64,000 nucleotides of DNA from positions 5,535,996 to 5,599,995 of the forward strand of contig JAHSVC010000031.1 of assembly GCA_021397845.1 (NCBI GenBank), given 5' to 3'. Below the pieces are notes generated by a model. It was not told the DNA's origin, made no database searches, and saw only the letters and a program-made list of their open reading frames with translations. This stretch comes from Areca catechu. Its lineage: Eukaryota; Streptophyta; Magnoliopsida; Arecales; Arecaceae. A program made the translations under genes and the position numbers. Of this stretch, positions 33,486 to 44,593 are shown one piece after another; position 1 is the first letter of the stretch, and every line of letters starts with the position of its first letter.

Positions 33486-33625
33486 AGGTCCAATTGGGTT
33501 CGGGCCGGGTTTTGTTAAAAAATCGGGCCTAGGTCCAGTTTGAAGTCCAAAATTTTTTTTTCAGCTGGGCTCAGATAGAGGTATGGCTCGACCTGGTTTG
33601 ATCTACTTCCGGCCCTAAAGTACAT
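33486..33625. repeat. GGGCC-rich low-complexity block, right of the kinase fragment
   Basis: CGGGCCGGG, CGGGCCTAGG and GCTGGGCTC words resemble 32719-32905. The two blocks bracket the kinase fragment. Confidence 0.5.
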
Positions 33626-33993
33626 CGGCCTGCCAAACGGAGAGTAAGATCATATATAATATTTTGGCCCAAAGGCAAAAGGGGACTTGGTTTCTCATTA
33701 TTGTGAATGTTATAAAATTGGAATCAATTACTATTAACTTTTGCTTGCGTCCAAATGAATTGTGCATGATATATTTGCAAAAGAGCAAGGCATCACTGGG
33801 AAGGTTGAGCGTGGAAAGGCTTATGATAGCCTTTTATAGGATTTTGTGGTGTATGTTCGAAGCAGTTGGTAGTTTTAAACAACCTGTTTTGTGCCGTTAC
33901 TTTTTGAGGTCCTAGCATTCTTGCTATTTATGGTGAAGTGGAGGTGACCTAGGTGAATTGTCCTCAGCATTGAAGGAGGGTTGAAGGATCACT

Positions 33994-34140
33994 GGTAAGT
34001 GGTGCAGTTGGTTGTGAGACTTTTCTCATAATCAGCTAGCATGAGTTCGAGTCTTGGATTGGACATATTTCGACGAGAAAATTCGAGGATAAAATAAAAA
34101 ATAGAAAAATAGTCCGAGAATAAAATCAAAAAAAAAAAAA
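33994..34140 (+). mobile_element. tRNA-derived SINE (probable)
   Basis: An A-box-like word TGGTGCAGTTGG (34000-34011) and a B-box GTTCGAGTC (34045-34053) are 45 bp apart, as in a tRNA promoter. The unit ends in an A-rich tail (34087-34140, with a final A-run). There is no tRNA cloverleaf, so it is not a tRNA gene. No clear target duplication was found. Confidence 0.5.
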
Positions 34141-34712
34141 TTAATAAAATAATCTTGGAGCTCCTATTGACTGGTGGTAGTAAAAAAGTTAGGGATATAT
34201 ATAATAAATCCTGTTCACTCGGCTGACACCAGTCAATAGGAAACGGCTACGGAAAAATTAATATGCATCATGTATCGAACATTTCCTGGCTGGAATTAGG
34301 GGACTGTCTAGGAGTGGCCATGCTCGGGATCTAACTCCTCCTTTTTTATTTTATAAAAAAAAAAAAAAAAAAAAGAGGGCTGAAGGTGCAAAAAAATATG
34401 ACAAGAAAAAGGTGATGGGAAGAGACTTTAAGGTTATGTGCAAGGCAATGTTACATAGACCTGAGCAGGGTTGTTGGGTGCAGATACTCCTGCAAGTATA
34501 AGAGCCTATAATGTTCAAGAAAGTCCTCCTGTGGACCTGTACCTATGTATGAAATCCATGCCCATATCCAAGTGTCCATGTGGCTACCAGGGGCCAAATT
34601 AAAAGGGTTTTTCTATAAAATAATATAAAAAAATTATTTATGAAAGCATGGCAATCCCATCTATATTTATAAAAATAAGTTCCGTATGAAAAATTCATGA
34701 GTTCCGTACGAG

Positions 34713-35130
34713 AGAAATCGTGGATTGTATGTGTAATTTTATTAAAAACACGAGTACAACTCATAATTTTATCAAATAATATTAAAAATTAATAAAAAAT
34801 ATAAAAAATAAAAAAAAATTAAAATTAATATTTTTTTAAAAAAAATTAATAAGAAATCGTGAATTGCACCTACAATTTTAATGTAAAATCATGGATATAA
34901 TTCATGATTTCACTAAATAAATTTTCTCCTTATTAAAATTTAATAAAAAAATAAAAAAATCAAAATTAATTAATTTTGTTTAAAAAAACTAATTAGAAAT
35001 CATGGATTGTAACTGTGATTTTATATTGAAATCAACCCGTAATTTTTCTACCTAAATCATTTTCTGCATCAAAATTTAATAAAAAATATAAAAAAATAAT
35101 AAAAGTTTTTAAAAATTAATAAAAGTTTTT
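34713..35130. repeat. AT-rich tandem repeat, ~140-bp period, three copies
   Basis: AGAAATCGTGGATTG-type words occur at 34713, 34852 and 34995 (steps 139 and 143). Each is followed by a CAATTTTA or GATTTTAT word and then a long A/T stretch. The block leads straight into the inverted minisatellite at 35155. Confidence 0.75.
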
Positions 35131-35154
35131 AAAAAATTAAAAAAAATTTAAATT

Positions 35155-36140
35155 TTGGATCGGTGGTTGGAGGACCGGTGGCTAGACCGGTTGTCGGACC
35201 ATGGTGGCCGGACCGGCGGTCGGACCGTGGTAGGACTAGGGTCCAGACTGGTGGCAGGACCGGCCGTCGAACCGATGGCTAGCCTTGGTTGCCGGACCGG
35301 GATCGGACCGGGAGCTGGACCCTAGCGACCGAATCGGTGGTCGGACCGGTGGCAGGACTGGCGACCGGATCGGTGGCAGGACTGGCGACCGGATCGGTGG
35401 CAGGATGGATGACTGTACCGGTGGTCGGACCCTGATGACCAGATCGGTGGCCAGATAGGTGGTAGGATCGGTAGGCAGACCGGTGGCCGGACCTTGGTGA
35501 CCATATCGATGGTCAGACAAGTGGCAGGACCGGTGGCCGGACCCTAGCCAGACCAATGGTCGAACCAGTTTAACTGCTAGGGTCCAACCACCAGTCCGGT
35601 CGTCAGTCCTGCCACCTGTCCAATTGTCCATCCGGCCACTTGTCCAATTGCCAATTCGGTCGCCAGGGCCCAGTCACCGATCCAGTTGCTAGGGCACGAC
35701 CACTAGTCCGACCGCCGGACCTGCCACCGGTCCAAACACTAAGGTCCGGACACCGGTCTAATCGTTGATCCGGTCATCAAGGTCAGGCCACCGATCTAGC
35801 CATCGATCCTGCCATATGTCTAGCCACTGATCCAGTCGCCAGGGTCTGGCCACCGGTTGGGCCATCAATCCTGCCACCTATCCGACCTCCAATCCGGCCA
35901 CCGGTCCGATCGCCGATCCAGTAGCTAGAATCTGGCCCCCAGTCTTCCACCGGTCCAACCACCGGTTCGGTCGCCCGTCCTGCCACATGTTCGGTCGCCG
36001 GTCCTGTCGCCAGGATTCGACCACCGGTCCGATTGTCGGTCCTGCCATCAATTTGGCCCTTAATCCTGCCACTGCTCCAACCATTGGTCCGGCCACAAGG
36101 ATTCGGCCATCGTCCAACCGCCGGTCCAACCACCGATCCA
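35155..36140. repeat. Large inverted minisatellite, GGACCGGTGG units that switch strand at ~35578
   Basis: The left arm (35155-35575) is made of GGACCGGTGGC / GACCGGATCGGTGG units. The right arm (35580-36140) is the same family as its complement (CCACCGGTCC, GCCACCGATCC). The outer edges mirror each other: TTTTGGATCGGTGGTTGG on the left and CCAACCACCGATCCAAAATT on the right. Transcripts would fold into a long imperfect hairpin. Open frames here on both strands are low-complexity artefacts. Confidence 0.88.
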
Positions 36141-36814
36141 AAATTTTAAAAATATTTTCCTATTTTTAAATAATTTATCAACTGAAGTTTAAATAAGCCA
36201 TATCACCTTTTTAACTATCAAATTCCATTTTCTTCTTGCAACATCATTGTTAAGGGCATCTATTAGCATTGTGTCCACTTTTTCAAGATATCTCAAAAAT
36301 CTCGTTCTATCAAATATGATTTGATTATAGACTTTTAAATTAGATAATATGTATTATTCAACTTAAGGAGATATGTGGTAATAGCAAAAATAACTATTAT
36401 TGATGCCCAAATTCATCAATCACCAAAGGAAGAGTTAGAGATGCTGGAGTGGATAATATTGGCTAGGCTCCGGGAGGTGGTACCTATAAAAAGAGATCCA
36501 TCGGGAATGGTCCCGGCAATGGCACTCCGATGCTCAAGTCAGTATCAATACCAACAGTGGCAGATTGTAAGTAGGAAAGCCTGTGTACCTTAAGGACTCG
36601 CCTAGAATCTCTTTTGTAAGCTATGATTCAGGGGTAATTTGGTCCTAGCTTAGATCATGTTGGATCTGATAAGAGGCGGTAGAGCCTTCCATGTATCGTA
36701 TGGTGCTTTCTTATCTGCAGGTAGTGTCATATCTCTTTAAATATATTTTTGTTGCTAGTTTGGTATATGGTCTACCTCGATAAATGAGGGATCAAATTAT
36801 AAGGAATCCAGGTG
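36141..36814. other. Non-coding stretch with a possible LTR fragment
   Basis: The first part is AT-rich. Around 36465-36545, a TATA-like CCTATAAAAAG and GGCACTCCGATGCTCAAGTCAGT resemble the promoter/R region of gypsy LTRs (compare CACTCCGACGATCAAGTCAG in Tat element 2). A remnant LTR is likely but not delimited. Confidence 0.4.
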
Positions 36815-36819
36815 CACAT

Positions 36820-37455
36820 TGTCGAGGAACGAGACACCTCGCTCAACTCTGTGGAACGCCAGGGATCGACTTTATGCTGCCATGGATATGAAAGGAACCA
36901 TCATCGGGAAGGATTGGGGCACGCCATCCGCTCCCATTGGTGGAGGCATGCCCCCATAGGGCTGTAACAAGAAGAGAGAACCAGAGAGAGGAGGGCTTTC
37001 TTGTTTCTTAGGGAGAAGAGGATTTTTATTTCGGGACAAATCTTGGACCTCTCGTACCACTCCGGCTACTACAAGATATATATATAGCCCTAAGTCAACA
37101 TGACTCAGCGCAAACAAAACTCTCTCTCCCCCTAGGCCAACACATCAAATCTAAACCCGTCAGAAGAGTCGACTCGAACAGACCTCGAGCTGACCGACCA
37201 GACCACGAGTCGACTCGAACTACCTCGAGCCAACTCGACTAGAACTCAATCCTGCTGTCGACCTGCAGGAGTCAACTCCTACATAGCCCGAGCTGACTCC
37301 AACCTCAAGATCTCCAAACCTAGATCTCGAGCTCCCCTGGAACACCTCCAGGAAATGCTTGGCACGCCTCCAAGCACCCAGGGATCGCCTCCAGCATCCC
37401 TGCCATGGTCTCCTAAGTCTCTCCAAAGCTTGGGAGCACCATGCAAATTCCAACA
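36820..37455 (-). repeat. 3' LTR of the non-autonomous copia-type element
   Basis: Pairs with 40317-40955. It contains TATA-type sequence (37075-37086) and two perfect GAGTCGACTCGA palindromes (37166-37177, 37207-37218). Confidence 0.88.
37075..37086 (-). promoter_or_regulatory. TATA box of the non-autonomous LTR
   Basis: GATATATATATA lies mid-LTR and recurs, extended, at 40572-40588 in the other LTR. Confidence 0.5.
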
Positions 37456-40302
37456 ATCTCCATCTTGGTGCCTCCAAGCTTTGGCAAACCTGGTAATGTT
37501 CTCAATGCATACCTTGTTGTAACTACATGTCCTAACAGCACTGTGCGGATATCCACACCTCTGCCAATATCCTCTAGCTGCTGATATCACTTGGAGACCT
37601 CTGGGATGACCGCCTCCACAGTTGAAGACCCTAGCTCGTATCCTGGCACCACAGATTATTATTTTCCTTCTGTCTGGCAGTTGTATCAGTATGTTCTTAG
37701 ACTTCCTTGGAGAGAACCTAGCAGACCTGACCCAGCACTCACTGTAACTAGATCTCTACTTGACACAATCTCCACAGAGCCATGCCATACTCTACACTCT
37801 CCGCTCCACCTGGCTAAGTGCACCCCTAGCATTTGTGCAAGGATATGGTCCTCCATGCACCTCCCGCTCTGAACATGTGTCAAAACCTGCTCCACCTGTG
37901 AAGCACCTGTCACCGGTGCTCCACCTGAGACTGAAATCCCCCAGATGCCACAGAAAGAAACCCCGAGGCCAGCCTCTCAATGCTGCCCTGCTGAGCATGA
38001 CCTGAACCTCGTACCTAGTTGCTATCTCCTCGGACCCTCCGTATCACAGTGGACCTCTCCGAGATCGTCTTGGATACTCTACAACCCCATAGAAACCTCC
38101 AAAACCTAGGATCTCATCCCAACTCCTCAAATATAGCAACTTAACAAAGCAACCATCGCTAGTGGATGCTCCATCACATCCCAGCCTCTCCATAGGCTGC
38201 ATGATGTCCCTCATATCCTAGCCTGTCTCTAGGTTGCATGACATCCCTGGCACTCCCTGAGACCTGTCCCTGGTCTTTCTAAGCTGCCAGCCTCCATCAG
38301 CTCTAGTGGCTGCACCATCACGTCCCAGCCTGTCCATAGACTGCATGACCATGTCCCAACCTATCTCTAGGCTACATGACATCTCTGGCACTCCTTGAGG
38401 CTGTCTCCTGTCTCTCTGAGCTGCCCCTGGCACCACCTCTGATAATGTACCTAGGTCTCCTGAGACCTCCCTGGTGCTCCCTGAGACCTGTCCCTAGTCT
38501 TCCTGAGCTGCTAGCCTCCATCAACCTCTGCTGATGTACCCCCTGGTGCTTCTTGAGACCTTCCTGGTGCTCCCTAAGCTACCAGCCTCCATCAACCTCT
38601 ACTGATGTACTCGGTCTCCCTGAGCTAACCGCCTCTCAAGACCCACCTCCAGTCATGTGGGATACCACACCCACATACAGCTCCATCACGATCAAGGTAG
38701 CTGGAGACCTACTGATCGCTCTCCTCCACAGTGACCAAGAGCCTGGTCCACTATCGATGGAGCTACCACTCATGCTCTGAAAGATCTCTGGTATGTATCG
38801 CTCCACCTGTGCTAAACCATAGATCACCCAACCTGCCATCCTCCATAGCACAGGACCTGCAGCTCTGCACCACCATCACGAGCTCCTGCACCACAGGATC
38901 CATCATCCTTGGTGAGATCCACACAACCAGTAGACCTCCATACTGCTCCCAACACCACGAACCTCTATCCGCCAGGGAGAGCCAAAGATGGAACCATATT
39001 GCTCATGCTGCCCGCACACACGCCCGCTGCACCACGATCTCCACATATCCTATGACTTGACTCCATCACCAAATCCAACCTAGCTCAACACAAAAAGCTC
39101 AAAACATGGAATCCAACAATGCAGACGGGACTTAAATCAGAGTTTGATTGAGCCCGGAATCACCAAAAACAAAATGAGTCATTACACATTTCAGAGCAGA
39201 GCAATCGTAAACCGCCGGTCCACCATGAACCAAACCACCGGTTCACGCATAACTTGTGGGTTTACCGCTGCCATTGCTGTCGGTCCATGGCAGAAACCAT
39301 GGACCACATCCTTTCATGGCCACCATCATCGCCTTCGGCCACCGGCCCTTGCCTACGGCGACTATCCTGCACCTCCAGCAACCACCCGCGCGACCGTGTC
39401 GAACCCGATTAGCCCTGATCGGATCCACCAAGTCACGATGTGCCTAGCATCGACGAGCCGCACCCCTGCACCACCCAACACTGCCGCCATCTCTCGGTTA
39501 CGACCAATGAACACCCTGGACCAATGCCCTGCACCCGACAAGCCTGCTGCGACACCCTGCACCGCCCTGTGCAATCACCCAAGCCGGCTCTGCAACAACC
39601 GAGTTGGCTCTGCACCCTGTGTCCTCCAGTTTTGTCGCTTCTCCTCTACCTGAGTCGGCTCTGGGATGGCCTAGTCGGCTCTGCACCCTGCATTATCTAG
39701 TCTTGCACTGCTTCTTCTCTGTCTGAGCCGGCTCTGCAATGCCCGAGCCGACTCTATGATGCCCTATGACCAGTGTTCATGTCTTCTTCCTCTTGCAACC
39801 ATGCCCCTGATTGGGCATTCTCTCCACCACCGCGACCATCACATTCTGACATAAAGGAAGACTAAAGACTGCCATCTCCCCTCCAATCCATGCCAACGCA
39901 ATCTAAATTTTCATCCATCACCACTGAGTCATTCAGATTCGCTAAAAACATCTCCATCTTCATCAGAGATCCACAGATCCAGACACCATGACCCCTCAGG
40001 CCGACGATCCTTCCACCATGATCACGGCTTTCAGATCCAAGAATCTGAACTCCAGCTATGCCATCACGATCTGAATCACGTTCGTCACCATCGGGCCATC
40101 TGCTAGATCTCCTCTTCCATCTCTAGCACAATCAAGAATTCTCTTCCAGGAAGGGTAACAGGCTTACCTCCGATCTCACCTCCAACGAGATCTCCGGGAT
40201 ATCCATCATGCTTTCTATCTATGCACCTGCAGCCTCCTCCATATCTCACAACCAGAGATTTGCTTCTTCTTTCCTTTTTTCTTCATGCCACCACATCAAG
40301 AT
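37456..40302 (-). other. Interior of the non-autonomous element
   Basis: No coding domain recognised. At 38160-38640 phrases such as CCTGAGACCTGTCCCTGG, CATGACATCCCTGGCACTCC and CAGCCTCCATCA recur, a loose internal repeat of about 60-130 bp. Open stretches here (for example 39144-39653) are GC-rich accidents with no family resemblance. Confidence 0.55.
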
Positions 40303-40314
40303 GCTCTAATACCA
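40303..40314 (-). other. Primer-binding site of the non-autonomous element
   Basis: GCTCTAATACCA on the plus strand is one base from the standard initiator-tRNA site and lies two bases from the LTR. Confidence 0.8.
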
Positions 40315-40316
40315 AA

Positions 40317-40955
40317 TGTCGAGGAATGAGACACCTCACTCGACTCCGCGGAACACCCGGGATCGACTTGATGCTGCCATGGACATGAAAGGAACCATCA
40401 CCGGGAAGGATTGGAGCACGCCATCCGGTCCCGTTGGTGGAGGCGTGCCCCCATGGGGCTGTAACAAGAAGAGAAAACCAGAGAGAGAAGGGCTTTCTTG
40501 TTTCTTGGAGAGAAGAGGATTTCTATTTTGAGACAAATCTTGGACCTCTCATACCACTTCGGCTACTACAAGATATATATATATATAGCCCTGAGTTAAC
40601 ATGACTCAGTCCAAACAAAACTCTCTCTCCCCCTAGGCCAACATATGAGATCTAAACCCATCATAAGAGTCGGATCGAATAGACCTCGAGCCGACTCGAC
40701 CAGACCAAGAGTCGACTCGAACAAACCTCAAGCTGACTCGACCAGAACTCAATCCTGCTGTCCTGTAGGAGTCGACTCCTCCATAGCCTGAGCTGACTCC
40801 AACCTTAAGATCTCCAAACCCAGATCTCGAGCTCCCCTGGAACACCTCCAGGAAATGCTTAGTATGCCTCCAAGCACCCAGGGATCGCCTCCAACATCTT
40901 TGCCATGGTCTTCCAAGTCTCTCCAAAGCTTGGGAGTACCATGCAAATCCCAACA
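40317..40955 (-). repeat. 5' LTR of the non-autonomous copia-type element
   Basis: Partner of 36820-37455. One palindrome is intact (GAGTCGACTCGA near 40707) and one mutated (GAGTCGGATCGA near 40667). Confidence 0.88.
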
Positions 40956-40960
40956 CACCT

Positions 40961-41986
40961 CCCTTCACTCGCCTGGTGATGATTATGGATTTTGGGATAT
41001 GATAGGGAATCGGCCACAAGATAGAAACTACAACAGTGGATGTCTGGGTGTCATTGCTTAAGATAGGTACATTGCCAATAGAGTCTTGCCAATAGAGTCT
41101 TGTTGTTCGAAGTGCTCATGGGGCTTCTAGGGCTCGAGAGCTCATAGCCGAACAATCCCTGGATAGTCAGTGAGGCTCACTGATGTCTTTAGATATAGGA
41201 GTTGGCCTCTATTGATGCCCGCCCGAGGCTTGTGTTCGAACACTGGCTGAGTAGTTGATAGCATTGTTCGAGCAGCTAGTCGCATATTTTGTGGCATCTT
41301 CATTCATTTTATTATGACCCAGTTCGATGTACAATCTATAGCCCCTACTGGCGATAGGGTCAATGGTCTGCTTTCACTATTGCAAGCCCTATATCTCTAG
41401 CCTGATTCCATTTCCCACTAACAAAGATTTTCTACTTTTTGATCCGAACTTTGATCAGATCATGGAAGTACTCAGAGAAAAAGGAGGGCCAGAGTCATAG
41501 TGCTTCTTTTTATGATCTAGAGGCTTATGGTCTTTGAGGCAGATTTTGATAGAGAGGGTAATGATGTGCCTTGCCTTATAATTTTTAATGATATTGTTGG
41601 ATTCGTTAGATGAAAGTATGCTGAAACTAGTTCATAAAAAATTCTAATCATGGAAGCATAACTATGAAAAACATTTTTCAAATCTGGCTGAATCCTGGGA
41701 TTTCTATCAGAGCTACCAAAATATGCGATCTCTACTAGTATCCACATGGGATGAGATCTTGATCTAGTTCTCGAGGTCTTCGAAGTGCTAGCTCCTTCAC
41801 AAGCCCCTCTTCTAATTTGGATCTACAACCCTTCAAAAATTAGAACTAGAAGGCTGAAATCAAACACTTCACACTACGAAAGAGATTTCTCCTAGAACAC
41901 TTAGACAAAAAATTTTAAATTTTTTTCTTAATCTTCTCTTGATTGGCCCTCTATTTCTTTAATTTGTAGGTTTTTAGGCATAAAAC
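40961..41986. other. Unassigned DNA between two elements
   Basis: No gene can be supported. There is a direct duplication of GCCAATAGAGTCTTG at about 41073-41102. A stretch at 41400-41490 could be a very decayed coding fragment, but stops are frequent and I could not name a family. Confidence 0.35.
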
Positions 41987-44032
41987 TATTGCCACCAAGA
42001 TTGCCGTGGCTTGTAGCTCTGACATGTCGCAAATATGTTGGGTCTTTGTGGGGCACTCATCCCTCCCTTTCTTGGCTAGCTCCTTGGTCTTGTCACCTTG
42101 CAAAAAAGGAAAGATCCGGGCTGGGGATTCTGGCGGGGACACTCCAATGATCAAGTCAGATGGGACAATCAAGGGAAACAAAACCTTTATGGTGGAGAGC
42201 TTGGGGGGCTCTCCATGTAGAGGGTGAACGGTAGAATTGAGGTGAAAAGAGCAAGTGAAGATGGGAGCGGAGAGCCTGGAAGGGTCTGCTGGGGATCCCT
42301 TGCTCGCTTGCTCTCTCTCTCTCTCTCTCACCTATTTGTTTCTTCTTTTTCTTACCTCTTGCTTTTCCTCTCTCTGACTTTATGTATGTGGGATGGCCTA
42401 GAGTAGGTCTGGTGCTTTTTCTAGGTGTCCCTTTCCATGTGCCTTTTTTGGGAGGGGCTTGTTGTTGCCGTGACCTCCCACTTGTCGGACCGGTCCTTAG
42501 GAGGAGATCCTTCCATTGGGGGTGTACGCCAGCATGGTTCAGGTCCTATCTCTCTGGTGGTATGGTTCCCCATGGAAAAGATGGGGTCGTGCAGTTGAGC
42601 CCCCTACCATGGTGAGGCATTTCCATTCCTAGAGGGACCGATGGAGCATCACCAGGCCCTGGGGCCTTACTGGAGTATTCCTTTCATGGGAGGTTCAGGT
42701 ATCATGTTGTGGGATTTGAAGCCCCCGGTTGCATGGTCATTGACGTAGCGGCACATTATAGGGCCCGGAACCTAGCAGGCCACATGTCGCTCAAGGCATG
42801 GGAATGGTATGTTACAGAGTTTGAATTTTTTGGCAGGATGTGCGCCACCCTTCGAAGGTTGCAAGTGAATAGTAACCTCCTCACTACAGTTTGAATTCTA
42901 GTTGACCATTTTTTTTTACCACCAGTGGGAACTTTTTGGCCCTTGCGAGGTAAACAAAAGGAGAGTCTCACCATGGCAGCATGAGCACGACCTCGACCGG
43001 GAGCTGGCCTTAGGCAGGGGCTCATCCTATGAGCACGACCCTGGCTGGGAGCAGACCTTAGTAGGAGGGCTCGGCAGCATGAGCATGACCCTGACCGGGA
43101 GCTGGCCTCAACCACGGGGCTCGCCCTATGAGCATGACCTCAACTGGGAGCTGACCTCGACTGGAGGGCTCGCCTTGGCAGCATGAGCACGACCCCATCT
43201 GGGAGCTAGCCTTATGCGGGCGGCTCAACCTTATGAGTACGATCCTGATTGGGAGTTGACCTCGGTAGAAGGGCTCATCTTGGCAGCTTGAGCACGACCC
43301 CGGTTGGGAGCTAGCCTCAGGCAGGGGGCTCGTCTTGTGAGTACGATCTCGGTTGAGAGCTAACCTTGTAGGAGGACTTTTCACGGTAGCATGAGCACAA
43401 CCCCAGTTGGGAGCTAGCCTTAGGTAGGGGGCTTGCCTTATGAGCATGACCCTGGTTGGGAGTTAACCTCAGTAGGAGGGCTTGCCTTGGCAAATGAGCA
43501 TGACCCCGGCTGGGAGCTGGCCTTAGGTAGGGGGCTCGCCTTATGAGCATGACCCCGGCTAGGAGCTGGCCTTAGGCAGGGGGCTCGTCTTATGAGCATG
43601 ACCTTGACTAGGAGCTGAACTCGGCATGAGGGCTCGCCTTGGTAGCATGAGCATGACCCCGACCAGGAGCTGGCCTTAGACGGGGGGCTCACCTTATGAG
43701 CTCGATCCCAGCTGGGAGCTGACCTCGGTAGGAGGGCTCATCTTGGCAGCATGAGCACGAAATCAGTCGGGAGTTGGCCTCAGGCAGGGGGTACAAGCAC
43801 GATCCTAATTGGGAGCTAACCTTAGTAGGAGGGCTCACCTTGGCAGCATGAGCATGACCCTGGCCGAGAGATGGCTCAGGTTGGGGGCTTGCCTTATAAG
43901 CTCGACCCTGGTTGGGAGCTGACCTCGGCAGGAGGGCTCACCTTGGCTCTTTATCGGGCCACCGTATCTAGGTGGTGGGTCCCTTGCCATTATGGCCATC
44001 AGCAAGGACTCCACGTTAGTGGAAGTGCCACA
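41987..44032 (-). repeat. 3' LTR of Tat element 2
   Basis: Aligns with 55382-57163 from the GCCAAGATTGCC-type start to GTGCCA near the end. The outermost TG has mutated to TA here. It is about 260 bp longer than its partner, mostly from extra copies in the dimeric repeat. Confidence 0.88.
42963..43950 (-). repeat. Dimeric ~100-bp tandem repeat inside the LTR
   Basis: Half-units of about 48-55 bp start GAGCACGACC / GAGCATGACC (for example 42983, 43031, 43081, 43130, 43185). They alternate between an AGGCAGGGGGCTCGCC ending and a GGCAGGAGGGCTCGCC ending, so the true period is about 100 bp. The other LTR has a shorter array (about 56360-57080). Confidence 0.88.
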
Positions 44033-44056
44033 TCTGATGCCCCCAATCCCGAGCTC
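44033..44056 (-). other. Polypurine tract of Tat element 2
   Basis: On the minus strand CTCGGGATTGGGGGCATC leads directly to the TG of the 3' LTR. It resembles the tract of Tat element 1. Confidence 0.75.
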
Positions 44057-44593
44057 GGAGGACAAAGCAGCGCTCGAGGCGATGGAAGGAATGACGCTGA
44101 TATGGAGGGCCGCGTCTCCTGCGCCATCAATGCCTTGTGTGCCGATGCTCCGGAGATCGTGCTCCTGCACCAACAGGGTGATAACACATCACCCCTCTTC
44201 GAAGGGGCCATAATTGCTACACCAGGCTTGAAGAAGTTGCTTCCAAATTGAAGCACTTCTTCCAATGGGTCCTGACATGTGGCACCCTTCGGTTGGTCTG
44301 GGGTGTGATATAGTGCACGCTCTCAATAGCTACGAGGCAACGGGGGCTCCGAGACATTTGATAGATACTTGTCCTTTTGTTTCTTAAGGGTTTTTGAGCG
44401 GTAAGGATAAAACTTCTTTCGTGAAGTGATATTCCTCCATTTTCTTGAGTAAGGTCGCAAGGTCTTAGCAGGTTAGACCCTCTTTTGCCCTCTCTTTGCC
44501 TTTTTCTCTCCTTCGATCCAAGCCAGGGGAGCATTCCTACTAGGTCCTTTAGGTTTCCTCTTTCCTTTATTTTCTCATCTTTCCTTGGTTCTG

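Larger units (their letters stand above)
36820..40955 (-). mobile_element. Non-autonomous Ty1/copia-type LTR element (LARD-like)
   Basis: Two similar LTRs of 636 and 639 bp start TGTCGAGG and end CAACA. A minus-strand initiator-tRNA primer site abuts the right LTR, and a minus-strand polypurine-like CCAAGATGGAGAT abuts the left one, so the element reads right to left. Flanks CACAT (36815-36819) and CACCT (40956-40960) match at 4 of 5 bases. The 2.8-kb interior has no gag or pol motif that I can find. It would depend on proteins from another copia element. Confidence 0.85.

Noticed and set aside
34000..34072. Possible tRNA gene from A- and B-box words
   Set aside because: No acceptor stem or cloverleaf can be drawn, and the A-rich tail fits a SINE.
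35236..36141. Open frames of up to 131 codons on the minus strand
   Set aside because: They are low-complexity translations of the GGACCGGTGG minisatellite with no family resemblance.
39144..39653. A 169-codon open frame inside the non-autonomous element
   Set aside because: It shows no recognisable domain, overlaps equally long frames on the other strand, and lies in GC-rich non-coding filler.
41400..41490. Possible decayed coding fragment
   Set aside because: A weak run of plausible residues only; stops are frequent and no family could be named.
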